Shown: piece after piece, positions 19,335 to 27,390 of the stretch
Position numbering within the stretch: the stretch's first letter is position 1
Layout: each line of letters begins with the position of its first letter
DNA from: Bradyrhizobium ivorense
Lineage (GTDB): Bacteria > Pseudomonadota > Alphaproteobacteria > Rhizobiales > Xanthobacteraceae
Length of the DNA: 64,000 nt
Direction of reading: 5' to 3'
Assembly: GCF_900696085.1 (NCBI RefSeq)
Contig: NZ_CAADFC020000018.1
Location: 21,165 to 85,164 of the forward strand
Translations under genes and position numbers: made by a program
Notes under the pieces: generated by a model
Databases searched by the model: none
What the model was told of the DNA's origin: nothing
What the model saw: the letters and a program-made list of their open reading frames with translations, nothing else

Positions 19335-20153
19335 CTAGAAGCAGAGATTGGTCACCGGGTTGCCGCGCTTGTCCTTGATGACATAGGGACAGCGGGCGCG
19401 CTCCAGCGCCTTCTTGGCGTCCTCGTCGCCGAGCGCCGCGGCGCGCTCGTAGTAGGCCTTGGCGGCATCGCTGTCCTTCGGCCCGCCGCGGCCGGCCTGC
19501 GCGAAGGCGCCCATCCGCTCCAGCGCGGCGGGATGGTTTTGCGCCGCGGCCTTTTCGAACAGCGCCCGTGCGGCGACATCGTCCTGCGCACCGCCCTTGC
19601 CTTCCGCCAACATCATGCCGAGCTGATATTGCGCCTCGGCGTTGGTCTCCGCGGCCTTGGCGAGCAGGTCGCGCGAGCGCGCCGGATCGGCCGCTGTGCT
19701 GCCGCCGAGCGCCGCCAGATTGCTGACGCCGCGCGGATTGCCGGCCTGCGCCGCGCGCTCCAGCAGTTTTCGCGCCTGCGCCTCGTCCTTCGCCACGCCG
19801 CTGCCGGTGCCGTAGAGCACGCCGAGCTCGACCATCGCCGAAGTTGAGCCCTTGTCGGCCGCCTTGCGCCAGGCGGCGACCGCCTCCGCGGTCTGCTTGT
19901 TCGCGGCATAGGCGCGGCCGAGCTGGTACATCGCACGGCGCGACGATTTTGCGGCGACCGCGCAGTATTTGATCGCGGTCGCGATATCCGACGCCGCGAT
20001 CTCGGCGACGCCCTTCACGTCGGCCGGCCGGTCGGGATCGGAGGGATCGGCCGCAACGCGATCGCACAAGACGAGGTCGGCCGATTGCGCGTGCGCAAGC
20101 GCCGGCGCGGCCAGTGCCGCGGCAACGATGATGACATGAAGGGGTCTGAACAT
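19335..20153 (-). CDS. Secreted Sel1-like/TPR repeat protein
   Basis: A 272-residue protein with a signal peptide (VIIVAAALAAPALAHA). The mature part is a chain of Sel1-like repeats of about 36 residues, with segments such as AMYQLGRAYAANKQTAEAVAAWRKAAD, AMVELGVLYGTGSGVAKDE and AQYQLGMMLAEGKGGAQ. It is likely a periplasmic protein-binding scaffold. The ATG at 20153 immediately precedes the signal peptide. The upstream binding-protein-like gene ends 32 bp before it on the same strand. Confidence 0.88.
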   Translation of the reverse strand: MFRPLHVIIVAAALAAPALAHAQSADLVLCDRVAADPSDPDRPADVKGVAEIAASDIATAIKYCAVAAKSSRRAMYQLGRAYAANKQTAEAVAAWRKAADKGSTSAMVELGVLYGTGSGVAKDEAQARKLLERAAQAGNPRGVSNLAALGGSTAADPARSRDLLAKAAETNAEAQYQLGMMLAEGKGGAQDDVAARALFEKAAAQNHPAALERMGAFAQAGRGGPKDSDAAKAYYERAAALGDEDAKKALERARCPYVIKDKRGNPVTNLCF

Positions 20154-20185
20154 GGGCGGCAGGTTGCGTCGTGCTGCGGGCAAAT

Positions 20186-20872
20186 TCAAGGCTCGAGCCC
20201 GGTCTCGCGCAATACCGGCGCGACCGCTGGCGACGACAGATAGCGCAGCAGATCATCGGCGGCATCGGCGCTTTGCGAACGCGTCATCCGGCCGGCGGAA
20301 AACACCGCCGGCGTCTGCAATTCCAGCGGAACGGGACCGATCACCTCGATGCCGTCGACCTGCTTCAGCTCGCTGATCTGCTGGACCGCAAGATCGGCCT
20401 CGCCGCTGACGAGCCTTTCTGCGGTAAAGCCCTGCGGAATGATCACCGCGCGGGCGTTGATCGCGGCCGCAATCCCGAGCCGTTCGATCAGCTGCGCGAA
20501 CAGGATGCCGCTGGCGCCGAGCCGCGAATAGGCGACTGCGCGCGCACCAAGCAGTGTCGCGCGCAGCGCAGCCTCGGTCGCGATATCAGGATGCGCCGCC
20601 CCCGCCTTCACGGCAAGACCGACATAGGAGCGCGCGAGATCAGCCGCACTCTCAGGAGCAACGCGGCCTTCGCGGATCATCTCGTCCAGCCCCTCGCGGG
20701 TCAGGATCACGAGATCGGGCGCCTCGCCGCCGCGCAGGCGCTCGAGCAGCGCCAGCGTCGGCGCGAAATCCGCATCGATCCGGACGCCACTCGCGGCGTG
20801 ATAGGCCGCGGCCAGCCGCGCGACCGCGCCCTTCAGCGCCAATGTCGAGAGCACGCGCACCGAATTGCCCAT
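20186..20872 (-). CDS. Molybdate-binding-protein-like solute-binding domain protein (no signal peptide)
   Basis: A 228-residue periplasmic-binding-fold domain resembling ModA-type molybdate-binding proteins: it starts VRVLSTLALKGAVARL, with DLVILTREGLDEMI, AVAYSRLGASGILFAQLIERLGI and SGEADLAVQQISELKQVDGI. There is no signal peptide, so it is probably cytosolic and may sense a ligand rather than feed a transporter. Its ATG overlaps the stop codon of the upstream GrlR-like gene by one base (TAATG), so the two are translationally coupled. Confidence 0.8.
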   Translation of the reverse strand: MGNSVRVLSTLALKGAVARLAAAYHAASGVRIDADFAPTLALLERLRGGEAPDLVILTREGLDEMIREGRVAPESAADLARSYVGLAVKAGAAHPDIATEAALRATLLGARAVAYSRLGASGILFAQLIERLGIAAAINARAVIIPQGFTAERLVSGEADLAVQQISELKQVDGIEVIGPVPLELQTPAVFSAGRMTRSQSADAADDLLRYLSSPAVAPVLRETGLEP

Positions 20873-21609
20873 TACGCTCGCCGCATCAGCTTGAGCACCG
20901 CAGTGAGGCGGAGGCTGCGCTTGCCGGCAAACGCGGTGGCGTCGAGCACGGCTCCCTCTTCGTCGTAAGTGCCGGCAAAACCGATGCCGACCTCGTGGCC
21001 GCCGAAGATCGGGTTCTCGCCCACCGCCGAGGTGTGCTCCTGGTTCAGGATCTGCCCCTTCCAGCGGCCGTTCGCCGAGGTGTAGCTGCCGAGATAGTAG
21101 AAGAACGCATCGCCGCCGAGGATGCGGCCGTTGTTGAGCAGCATCACGCCGGTCAGGCCGCCGTCGACCCCGTCGAGCATGCGGATGTGGATCGAGTACA
21201 GCCCGTCGACGATGCCGCCCTCGCCGACGCCGCGGACGGCCGGAATCTCGTCTTCGGTGATCGGCGTCATCACCGACTGGAACGGCACGCCGGGCAATTC
21301 CTTCAGCTCGCCCTTGAAGCGCAGCAGCGCGCCGTCCGGCCGTCCCTTCGCAATCAGGGTCGCGTCATCGGTGCCGGCCATCGCGCGGTAGTTCGGATCG
21401 GGGTTGTGACGGACGGTCTTGATCTCGGCCGCGACCTCGTCGCCCTCGATCTCATAGCTGCCGATATGGGCAAAGGCGGAGTTGCCGCCGAGCATCTTGC
21501 CGTTGCCGACATACATCACGCTGCGGCCGACATTGCCGCCCAGTTCGAACCGGACCTTGTAAAATCCCTCAAACAAGCGCCGTGTCCCCGCGGCAGCCAA
21601 AGATACCAC
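20872..21609 (-). CDS. GrlR-like protein with two tandem domains, coupled to a binding-protein gene
   Basis: About 234-245 residues with two related halves: GFYKVRFEL ... GKMLGGNSAFAHIGSY and GLYSIHIRMLDG ... GRILGGDAFFYYLGSY. The second half shares long identical runs with the second half of the gene at 12077, including GGHEVGIGF and AGKRSLRL, so these are recent paralogs. The GTG at 21609 is the upstream start; a TTG at 21576 would place the first domain exactly at the N-terminus as in the sister genes. Its stop overlaps the start of the binding-protein-like gene. Confidence 0.78.
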   Translation of the reverse strand: MVSLAAAGTRRLFEGFYKVRFELGGNVGRSVMYVGNGKMLGGNSAFAHIGSYEIEGDEVAAEIKTVRHNPDPNYRAMAGTDDATLIAKGRPDGALLRFKGELKELPGVPFQSVMTPITEDEIPAVRGVGEGGIVDGLYSIHIRMLDGVDGGLTGVMLLNNGRILGGDAFFYYLGSYTSANGRWKGQILNQEHTSAVGENPIFGGHEVGIGFAGTYDEEGAVLDATAFAGKRSLRLTAVLKLMRRA

Positions 21610-21688
21610 CGTTGTCTAGCGCGGTTCATAACGCGGCGAAACCGCTTTCGGTGCGCCGGCACCGGCCAACGCCGTCATGAAAATGCAA

Positions 21689-21721
21689 GGGTCCGCCAAG
21701 GCGTGCTGCCCTGGCGGACCC
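21689..21721 (-). terminator. Putative terminator downstream of glnII
   Basis: A perfect 10-bp inverted repeat (GGGTCCGCCA at 21689-21698 and its complement at 21712-21721) lies 40 bp beyond the glnII stop. The T-run on the glnII strand is weak, so the activity is uncertain. Confidence 0.55.
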
Positions 21722-21763
21722 GTTTTGCGTGAGCGGACGCCCGTCAGGGCATCCGGTGATGGC

Positions 21764-22798
21764 TTAGGCCGCGGCCTTCGCGCCGGTCGGGACCTCGGCG
21801 ATGGTCTTCAGGATCTGCGAGGCGATCTGGTAGGGGTCGCCTTGCGAGTTCGGACGGCGGTCTTCCAGATAGCCCTTGTAGCCGTTGTTCATGAACGAGT
21901 GCGGCACGCGGATCGAGGCGCCGCGATCGGCCAGACCGTAGCTGAACTTGTTCCACGGCGCGGTCTCGTGCTTGCCGGTCAGACGCTTGTCATTGTCCGG
22001 GCCGTAGACGGCGATGTGGTCCATGAGGTTCTTCTCGAAGGCCGCCATCAGCTTCTCGAAATATTCCTTGCCGCCGACTTCGCGCATGTACTTGGTCGAG
22101 AAGTTGGCGTGCATGCCCGAGCCGTTCCAGTCGGTATCGCCGAGCGGCTTGCAGTGGAATTCGATGTCGATGCCATAGCTCTCGGTGAGGCGCAGCATCA
22201 GATAGCGAGCCATCCACATCTGGTCGGCCGCGGTCTTGGAGCCCTTGCCGAAGATCTGGAATTCCCACTGGCCCTTGGCCACTTCGGCATTGATGCCTTC
22301 GTGGTTGATGCCGGCGGCGAGGCAGAGGTTGAGGTGCTCTTCCACGATCTTGCGGGCGACGCTGCCGACGTTCTTGTAACCGACGCCGGTGTAGTACGGG
22401 CCCTGCGGAGCCGGATAACCCTCACCCGGGAAGCCGAGCGGACGGCCGTCCTTGTAGAAGAAGTATTCCTGCTCGAAGCCGAACCAGGCGCCGTCGTCAT
22501 CCAGGATGGTGGCGCGCTTGTTGGACGAATGCGGCGTCTTGCCATCGGGCATCATGACTTCGCACATCACCAGCACGCCGTTCTCGCGCGCGGCGTCGGG
22601 ATAGCATGCGACCGGCTTCAGCACGCAGTCAGAGCTGTGGCCTTCAGCCTGCTGGGTGGACGAACCGTCAAAGCCCCACAGCGGAAGCTGTTCGAGGGTC
22701 GGGAACGACGCGAATTCCTTGATCTGCGTCTTGCCGCGCAGGTTCGGCGTCGGCGTATATCCGTCGAGCCAGATATACTCGAGCTTGTACTTGGTCAT
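21764..22798 (-). CDS. glnII: Glutamine synthetase type II (GSII)
   Basis: A 344-residue eukaryote-type glutamine synthetase, found in Rhizobiales alongside GSI. It makes glutamine from glutamate, ammonium and ATP. Typical segments are WGFDGSSTQQAEGHSSDCVLKP, GWFGFEQEYFFYKDGRPLGFP, the ATP/glutamate region INHEGINAEVAKGQWEFQ and GSGMHANFSTKYMRE. The start at 22798 follows GAGAGGCTCA. Upstream is a sigma-54 promoter and, divergently, a gstI-like gene, which is the known glnII arrangement in rhizobia and places it under NtrC control. Confidence 0.97.
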   Translation of the reverse strand: MTKYKLEYIWLDGYTPTPNLRGKTQIKEFASFPTLEQLPLWGFDGSSTQQAEGHSSDCVLKPVACYPDAARENGVLVMCEVMMPDGKTPHSSNKRATILDDDGAWFGFEQEYFFYKDGRPLGFPGEGYPAPQGPYYTGVGYKNVGSVARKIVEEHLNLCLAAGINHEGINAEVAKGQWEFQIFGKGSKTAADQMWMARYLMLRLTESYGIDIEFHCKPLGDTDWNGSGMHANFSTKYMREVGGKEYFEKLMAAFEKNLMDHIAVYGPDNDKRLTGKHETAPWNKFSYGLADRGASIRVPHSFMNNGYKGYLEDRRPNSQGDPYQIASQILKTIAEVPTGAKAAA

Positions 22799-22892
22799 TG
22801 AGCCTCTCTGTTGATGATGCAAAAAACCGCGAGGAAACCGAAAGCCAGTCGGTCGCCGCACGTACCCGGCCACCATCGGCCGGTTCCTATTA

Positions 22893-22908
22893 AGCAATTT
22901 GAATGCCA
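22893..22908 (-). promoter_or_regulatory. Sigma-54 promoter of glnII
   Basis: On the minus strand the sequence reads TGGCAT-N5-TTGCT, matching the -24/-12 consensus TGGCAC-N5-TTGCW at all but one position, with exactly five bases between. It would start transcription about 84 bp before the glnII ATG. Family knowledge: glnII is NtrC/sigma-54 dependent in Bradyrhizobium japonicum. Confidence 0.88.
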
Positions 22909-23163
22909 GCCGCTGCGCTGCGGGACGCAGGTCGGCCGGAATGTCCACAGCTGCTTTTGAACTTTTTGCTGCGACAAAGGCGCGCGGCTGGCATGCGTCG
23001 GCGCCAGCCAGAATCCGCTTACTGAGCCGCCCGCCGCCCGATTCTCCAGCAAATCCGGCCGCTAGCGCCCTCGCCGATTAAAGCTGCGGCAGCGCCATGT
23101 GACAGTTTGGGTCCCGCCGAGCCGTCACCGGCAACCATCACCCCCGCTCAAGCGTTGGTCAGC

Positions 23164-23186
23164 TGCATCCTGCCTCGCAGGATGCA
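23164..23186. promoter_or_regulatory. Perfect palindrome in the glnII-gstI intergenic region, candidate operator
   Basis: Two 10-bp arms TGCATCCTGC and its complement around a CTC spacer. The outer TGCA...TGCA ends resemble NtrC half sites, though the inner part does not match the consensus. It lies about 255 bp upstream of the glnII promoter element and about 150 bp before the gstI start. The rest of the 540-bp region (22799-23338) holds the promoter and no gene. Confidence 0.45.
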
Positions 23187-23338
23187 AACCGAGATTTGCC
23201 CAAAGAATGGACAATAGCTGCCCGCTTCGTAGTCATTTGCACCCAGTCCAGCCCCGGCCAATATCAGAACTCGGTAACCACACGCGAAGGAGTCGGGCGC
23301 AGCATGGAGGCTCGCATTCCGGCCAAGGAGACTTTCAG

Positions 23339-23539
23339 ATGATCACCACGGGCCAAAACCAGGGATCTGCCAAGATCTATCAATTCCCGGCCGGGGGCCG
23401 CGCGGCTCTCGGGGGACGTCGTTACGGCGAGGCGCGCTCGGCGCTCGAGCTGGCGGCGCAGGTCGAAACCAGCATCTGCAGCGAGAGCTGGTATCATCAG
23501 GCCGCGATCGACGACGCCAAGCCGGGCCGCGACCACTGA
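23339..23539 (+). CDS. gstI: GstI-like small protein (DUF2735), likely glutamine synthetase translational inhibitor
   Basis: A 66-residue protein with SAKIYQFPAGGRAALGGRRYGE and a C-terminal SWYHQAAIDDAK, the pattern of the DUF2735 family. In Rhizobium the small divergent gstI gene upstream of glnII inhibits glnII expression and is itself repressed by NtrC; the divergent position here is the same. A strong AAGGAG site fits the ATG at 23339. The gstI name rests on context and length rather than on an alignment. Confidence 0.75.
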   Translation: MITTGQNQGSAKIYQFPAGGRAALGGRRYGEARSALELAAQVETSICSESWYHQAAIDDAKPGRDH

Positions 23540-23597
23540 TGCCGCGGCAACCAAGTCGCGCGACGCGGCGACATCAAACAGCGTCAGAACGGTAAGG

Positions 23598-23630
23598 AAG
23601 GGTCGGAACGCAGCGTTTCGGCCCTTTTTT
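23598..23630 (+). terminator. Rho-independent terminator after gstI
   Basis: A G+C-rich stem of about 12 bp with two G-U wobbles (AAGGGTCGGAACGC pairing with GCGTTTCGGCCCTT) is followed by six T residues. It also lies just past the convergent MliC gene's stop codon. Confidence 0.85.
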
Positions 23631-23932
23631 CATGTCAGGTCGCAGGCCGTGACCGGCTGCTTGCCGTGCTTCAGCCGGGCCTGACCGGTCCGGGTGATAT
23701 CGAGGGTAACCCCGCTCCCGCTATAGCGCGTCCCCGTCAGCGACAGCCGCTTCCGCAGCGCCACCGCCTTGCCGTCGAGTTGCAGATGCGCGCGCGAATC
23801 CGCCCCCAGCAGCGCGACGAACTGCGTGCCGTCGGCGCAGCGATAATTCCGGAACGTGGACTGCGCCGACGCAGCCGAGGAACCGGCGACAAGAATTGCG
23901 CCGGCAACAATGGCGATCCCGCGATAAGTCAT
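23630..23932 (-). CDS. MliC-family lysozyme inhibitor-like secreted protein
   Basis: A 100-residue exported protein (signal peptide IAIVAGAILVAGSSAASA). The mature part has YRCADGTQF, an ALRKRLSLTGTRYSGSG strand and a C-terminal CDLT; the two cysteines and the G-x-RY motif fit the MliC/PliC C-type lysozyme inhibitor fold. It would protect peptidoglycan from host lysozyme. No lipobox is visible, so it is periplasmic. It converges on gstI. Confidence 0.75.
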   Translation of the reverse strand: MTYRGIAIVAGAILVAGSSAASAQSTFRNYRCADGTQFVALLGADSRAHLQLDGKAVALRKRLSLTGTRYSGSGVTLDITRTGQARLKHGKQPVTACDLT

Positions 23933-24016
23933 ATTCTCCCCCTCACGCGCCCATTATAGACCTGTCTGCACGAGACTCCTGCGTCAAGACAGCATCCACA
24001 GCAACAGGTCTGCCCG

Positions 24017-24760
24017 ATGTCCAAAACCCTCGCGCGTCATCTCAATCTCTCCGGTGCCAGCAATTTTCGCGACCTGGGGGGATACGTGACGCATGACGGC
24101 CGGACCGTGCGGTGGCGGCAGATCTTCCGCTCCAACCATCTGGCCCACCTCACCGAGCAGGACATCGCGGTCGTGCGCGGGCTCGGGGTCAGAAGCGCGT
24201 TCGATTTCCGCGGTGTCGCCGAGCGCGCCGAGGCGCTGTGCGGCATGACCGACGTCACCGTGCATTCGCTCCCGGTCGAGCCGACGGTCGTCGCCGCGCT
24301 GCGCGCGATCGCCGAGACCCGGCCGCTGTCGAAGGACGACGCGGTCGACGTGATGCGGGACTCCTATCGCGGCTATGTGCAGGACAATACCGAGCGCTAC
24401 CGCACGCTGTTTGCCCATCTGCTGGAAGATCGCGCGCCGCTGGTGATCCACTGCACCGCCGGCAAGGACCGCACCGGCTTTGCCTGCGCGCTGATCCTGC
24501 ACGCGCTCGGCGTGCCCGACGAGGTAATCGCGGACGACTATCTGCTCACCAACCAGTTCTACAAGCGCGATACGTCCGCGACCTCCGAGCTTCCCGACCA
24601 CGTCAGGCAGGTGCTCGGCACCGTGCAGGCCGCGTTCCTGGACGCGGCGTTCGAGGCCATCGATGACGACTACGGCAGCCTCGACGGCTATTTCCATGAC
24701 GGCCTCGGGCTCGGACAGGCCGAGCGCAAGGCGCTTGAAGGCCGCTATCTGCAAGCCTGA
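24017..24760 (+). CDS. Tyrosine-protein phosphatase (DSP/PTP-like)
   Basis: A 247-residue cytosolic phosphatase. The P-loop HCTAGKDRTG (145-154) holds Cys146 and Arg152. The N-terminal NFRDLGGY is typical of the bacterial DSP-PTPase group (Pfam Y_phosphatase3). It dephosphorylates phosphotyrosine or phosphoinositides; the target is unknown. No signal peptide. The ATG at 24017 is 6 residues before the conserved N-terminal segment. Confidence 0.93.
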   Translation: MSKTLARHLNLSGASNFRDLGGYVTHDGRTVRWRQIFRSNHLAHLTEQDIAVVRGLGVRSAFDFRGVAERAEALCGMTDVTVHSLPVEPTVVAALRAIAETRPLSKDDAVDVMRDSYRGYVQDNTERYRTLFAHLLEDRAPLVIHCTAGKDRTGFACALILHALGVPDEVIADDYLLTNQFYKRDTSATSELPDHVRQVLGTVQAAFLDAAFEAIDDDYGSLDGYFHDGLGLGQAERKALEGRYLQA

Positions 24761-24769
24761 TCAATTGGA

Positions 24770-24973
24770 TTACGCCGCAGCCTCGAGCTCGAGCTCGGCA
24801 TCAAGATCGGCAATGACGTCCTCGAAGGCGGAAATCGCCTGCTGGATCGCCGCGATCTGCATCAATTCCCAGCTGCTCACCGGCCCTTTGCGGTTCTGCA
24901 ACGCCACCACGAGATCGCGCCGCTGCTCCTTAAGCTGAACGAGCGGTAAACCGTGATCCGGAAGATTTCCCAT
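24770..24973 (-). CDS. Small hypothetical protein, conserved-looking in rhizobia
   Basis: A 67-residue acidic protein; a run of charged and hydrophobic residues (LVQLKEQRRDLVVALQNRKGP, then IAAIQQAISAFEDVIADLDAE) suggests a short coiled coil. No motif known. The ATG at 24973 was preferred over an upstream GTG-like start. Confidence 0.55.
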   Translation of the reverse strand: MGNLPDHGLPLVQLKEQRRDLVVALQNRKGPVSSWELMQIAAIQQAISAFEDVIADLDAELELEAAA

Positions 24974-25091
24974 TCGCAAACCCCCTGCTTGGTCGAGGTT
25001 CCGCTTCTACGAAAAGGGTTCTGCAAACGACTTACAGAACTGCCGCGAATTTTAGCGATCACGCCATACCCCGTAGTCTTACGTAGTCACT

Positions 25092-25793
25092 TCACGCAAT
25101 CGCGTCCCGCGCGACCGCATCGTTGATCGCACCGAGCAGCGCCTTGGTTACACAATCGGTCGCCCACTCGCTCGTATGGAGATGCTCCGGTGCGCCATCG
25201 TCGAGATCGGAGAGCAGAATACCATCGTCAACCCAGCGCTTCATCAGCGCAAAGCGGCTGAACAGGTTCACGTTCCTGCTTGCAGTGACCTTGGCGATCA
25301 TCGGCATGAACCGGTTGGCGCGTTCGAGCACGTCGGCCTTGCCGATGATTGCGTCGGTGTACTGCGAATCCATCACCACGACATCGAGCGGCAGCCCACC
25401 GAGCACGTCGAGGCCTGCCTCGAGTGTCGCCTGCACCTGATCGAAGTTTAAGTCCTTGTACACCGCGTTGGTGCCGACCTGCCAGATCACCATGACAGGC
25501 GTTTCGGCGATGACGTCGGATTCGATCCGCGAAAACTCTTCCGGCGCCTCCTGCCCGCCGATGCCGCGGTTGATGATGTCGATCATCCGGCCAAACGATT
25601 GCTTCTGGCTGCGCCACAAGAGCTCCAGCCGCGGCGGGAACGGCAGGATGTTATCGGCTCCCGCGGTCGACGATGATCCGAGGGCCACGACCTTGACCCT
25701 GCGGTCGCGCTTGAGCGCTTGCGCCAGATGCGGCAATCCGTAACGGAATTTGACAACGTCGAGATGGGTTTCGCATGGCCGTGGAGCGGACAT
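25092..25793 (-). CDS. SGNH/GDSL-family hydrolase
   Basis: A 233-residue protein with an SGNH-like block I (ALGSSSTAGA) and later blocks NRGIGGQEA and IWQVGTNAVYKD, followed by a C-terminal histidine (APEHLHTSEW). These form the Ser/Gly/Asn/His set of lipase-esterases. The ATG at 25793 was chosen because AAAGGA lies 8 bp upstream; the ATG at 25802 is too close to that site. No signal peptide, so it is probably cytosolic. Confidence 0.8.
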   Translation of the reverse strand: MSAPRPCETHLDVVKFRYGLPHLAQALKRDRRVKVVALGSSSTAGADNILPFPPRLELLWRSQKQSFGRMIDIINRGIGGQEAPEEFSRIESDVIAETPVMVIWQVGTNAVYKDLNFDQVQATLEAGLDVLGGLPLDVVVMDSQYTDAIIGKADVLERANRFMPMIAKVTASRNVNLFSRFALMKRWVDDGILLSDLDDGAPEHLHTSEWATDCVTKALLGAINDAVARDAIA

Positions 25794-25914
25794 CGCCAAC
25801 ATCCTTTGCGGGCATAGATTGACCGTCCACACTACGGCGCGAAATTCGCCTCGTTGCAAATGAATTCCGCCTGATCATAGTGGTCCCCTGCCATTTGCGG
25901 TTACGGAGACCACC

Positions 25915-26595
25915 ATGAACGGAAAAGCCATCGTCATCACCGGCGCCCTCGGCGCGCTCGGCAAGGTGGTCGCCGACGAAGCTCTGGCGCGGGGCGCGCG
26001 CGTCGCCGGCCTCGACCATACCGCATCGACCGCGGCGGCAACGCCCGACCGCATCGAGCTCGGTAACGTCGATCTCACCGACGCGGCGCAGGCCAAGGCG
26101 GCGATCGACAAGGCAGCGGCGCATTTCGGCCGGCTCGACGCGCTGATCAATATTGCCGGCGGCTTCGTGTTCGAGGCCGTCACCGATGGCGATCCGAGAA
26201 CCTGGCAGCGCATGTACGCCATGAACGTGATGACCGCGCTGAACACATCACAGGCCGCCATTCCCTATCTGGTCAAGTCCCGCGCCGGACGCATCATCAA
26301 TATCGGCGCGCTGGGCGCGCTGCAGGCCGCCTCCGGCATGGGCCCCTACGCGGCGTCGAAGGCCGGCGTGCATCGCCTGACCGAGTCGCTCGCCGCCGAA
26401 TTGAAGGGCAAGGTCACGGTGAACGCCGTGCTGCCCTCGATCATCGACACCGCGGCCAACCGTGCGGCGATGCCGAAAGCCGATATCTCCAAATGGGTGA
26501 CGCCGAAAGAACTCGCCGACGTCATCCTGTTCCTCGCCTCCGACGCCGCCAGCGCCGTCACCGGCGCCCTGCTGCCGGTCAACGGACGGGTTTAG
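25915..26595 (+). CDS. SDR family oxidoreductase
   Basis: A 226-residue short-chain dehydrogenase. The Rossmann loop is TGALGALG and the active site YAASK is near residue 144, with INIGALGAL upstream. The residue pattern (TGALGALGK and GGFVFEAVTDGDP) suggests a member of the dihydropteridine reductase-like or C-terminal fatty-acid-synthase-like SDRs. Substrate unknown. Confidence 0.88.
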   Translation: MNGKAIVITGALGALGKVVADEALARGARVAGLDHTASTAAATPDRIELGNVDLTDAAQAKAAIDKAAAHFGRLDALINIAGGFVFEAVTDGDPRTWQRMYAMNVMTALNTSQAAIPYLVKSRAGRIINIGALGALQAASGMGPYAASKAGVHRLTESLAAELKGKVTVNAVLPSIIDTAANRAAMPKADISKWVTPKELADVILFLASDAASAVTGALLPVNGRV

Positions 26596-26610
26596 CTTCG
26601 CCGATGCATG

Positions 26611-27381
26611 TCAGGCGGCAGTGTAGCCGCCGTCGACCACATGCGAGGCGCCGGTCATGAAGGACGCCTTGTCCGAGCACATCCAGACCACGGCCTCCGC
26701 GATCTCCTCCGGTACGCCCAAACGGCGTACGGGCACCTTGGCCATGATCTCGTCGTAACGCTCGTCCATCGTCTCCTTGGTCATGGGCGTCTTGATGTAG
26801 CCGGGATTGACGCAATTCACCCGGATGCCGTCCTGGGCATATTCGACCGCCGCTGATTTGGTCAGCCCGACGACGCCGTGCTTGGTCGCGACATAGTGAG
26901 CCGAGGTGGCAAGGCCGATCAGCCCGGCGATCGAGGCCGTGTTGACGATCGCGCCGCCGCCGCCCTGCTTGAGCATCTGCGCGATCTCGTACTTCAGGCA
27001 CAGGAACACGCCCATCAAATTCACCGAGAACATTTTTGCCACGGTGGGCTGCGTGAGCTCATGAATGCGTTGGCCGGGCGGTCCGACGGAGCGCCCGGCC
27101 ACTCCGGCGTTGTTGAACGCGCAATCGATCCGCCCGAACGCCGACACCGTGCGCGCCACCATGTTGGCGACGGCGGCCTCGTCGGTGACATCGCCCTGGA
27201 TCGCGATCGACTGGCCGCCGGCGGCGTTGACGAGCGCGACCGTCTCCTCGATGCCGTCCTTCGAGAGGTCGGACACCGCCACACGCGCGCCTTCGCGCGC
27301 CATCGCAATCGCCGTCGCCCGGCCGATGCCCGAGCCGCCGCCCGTCACCAATGCAGCCTTGCCGTCCAGAATGCCTGCCAT
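26611..27381 (-). CDS. SDR family oxidoreductase
   Basis: A 256-residue classical SDR with TGGGSGIGRAT (about 14-24), NNAGVAGR and the catalytic YVATK near residue 164, plus PGYIKTPMT and the C-terminal GGYTAA. It is the last gene of the minus-strand cluster beginning at 32232, and its start is 9 bp after the stop of the TPP enzyme gene, so cotranscription is likely. Substrate unknown. Confidence 0.92.
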   Translation of the reverse strand: MAGILDGKAALVTGGGSGIGRATAIAMAREGARVAVSDLSKDGIEETVALVNAAGGQSIAIQGDVTDEAAVANMVARTVSAFGRIDCAFNNAGVAGRSVGPPGQRIHELTQPTVAKMFSVNLMGVFLCLKYEIAQMLKQGGGGAIVNTASIAGLIGLATSAHYVATKHGVVGLTKSAAVEYAQDGIRVNCVNPGYIKTPMTKETMDERYDEIMAKVPVRRLGVPEEIAEAVVWMCSDKASFMTGASHVVDGGYTAA

Positions 27382-27390
27382 GAGAAACTC

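Noticed and set aside
23580..23630. Possible SRP (4.5S) RNA because of GGAAGG and GGAACGCAGC
   Set aside because: The conserved SRP domain IV order is not present; the hairpin plus T-run is a terminator.
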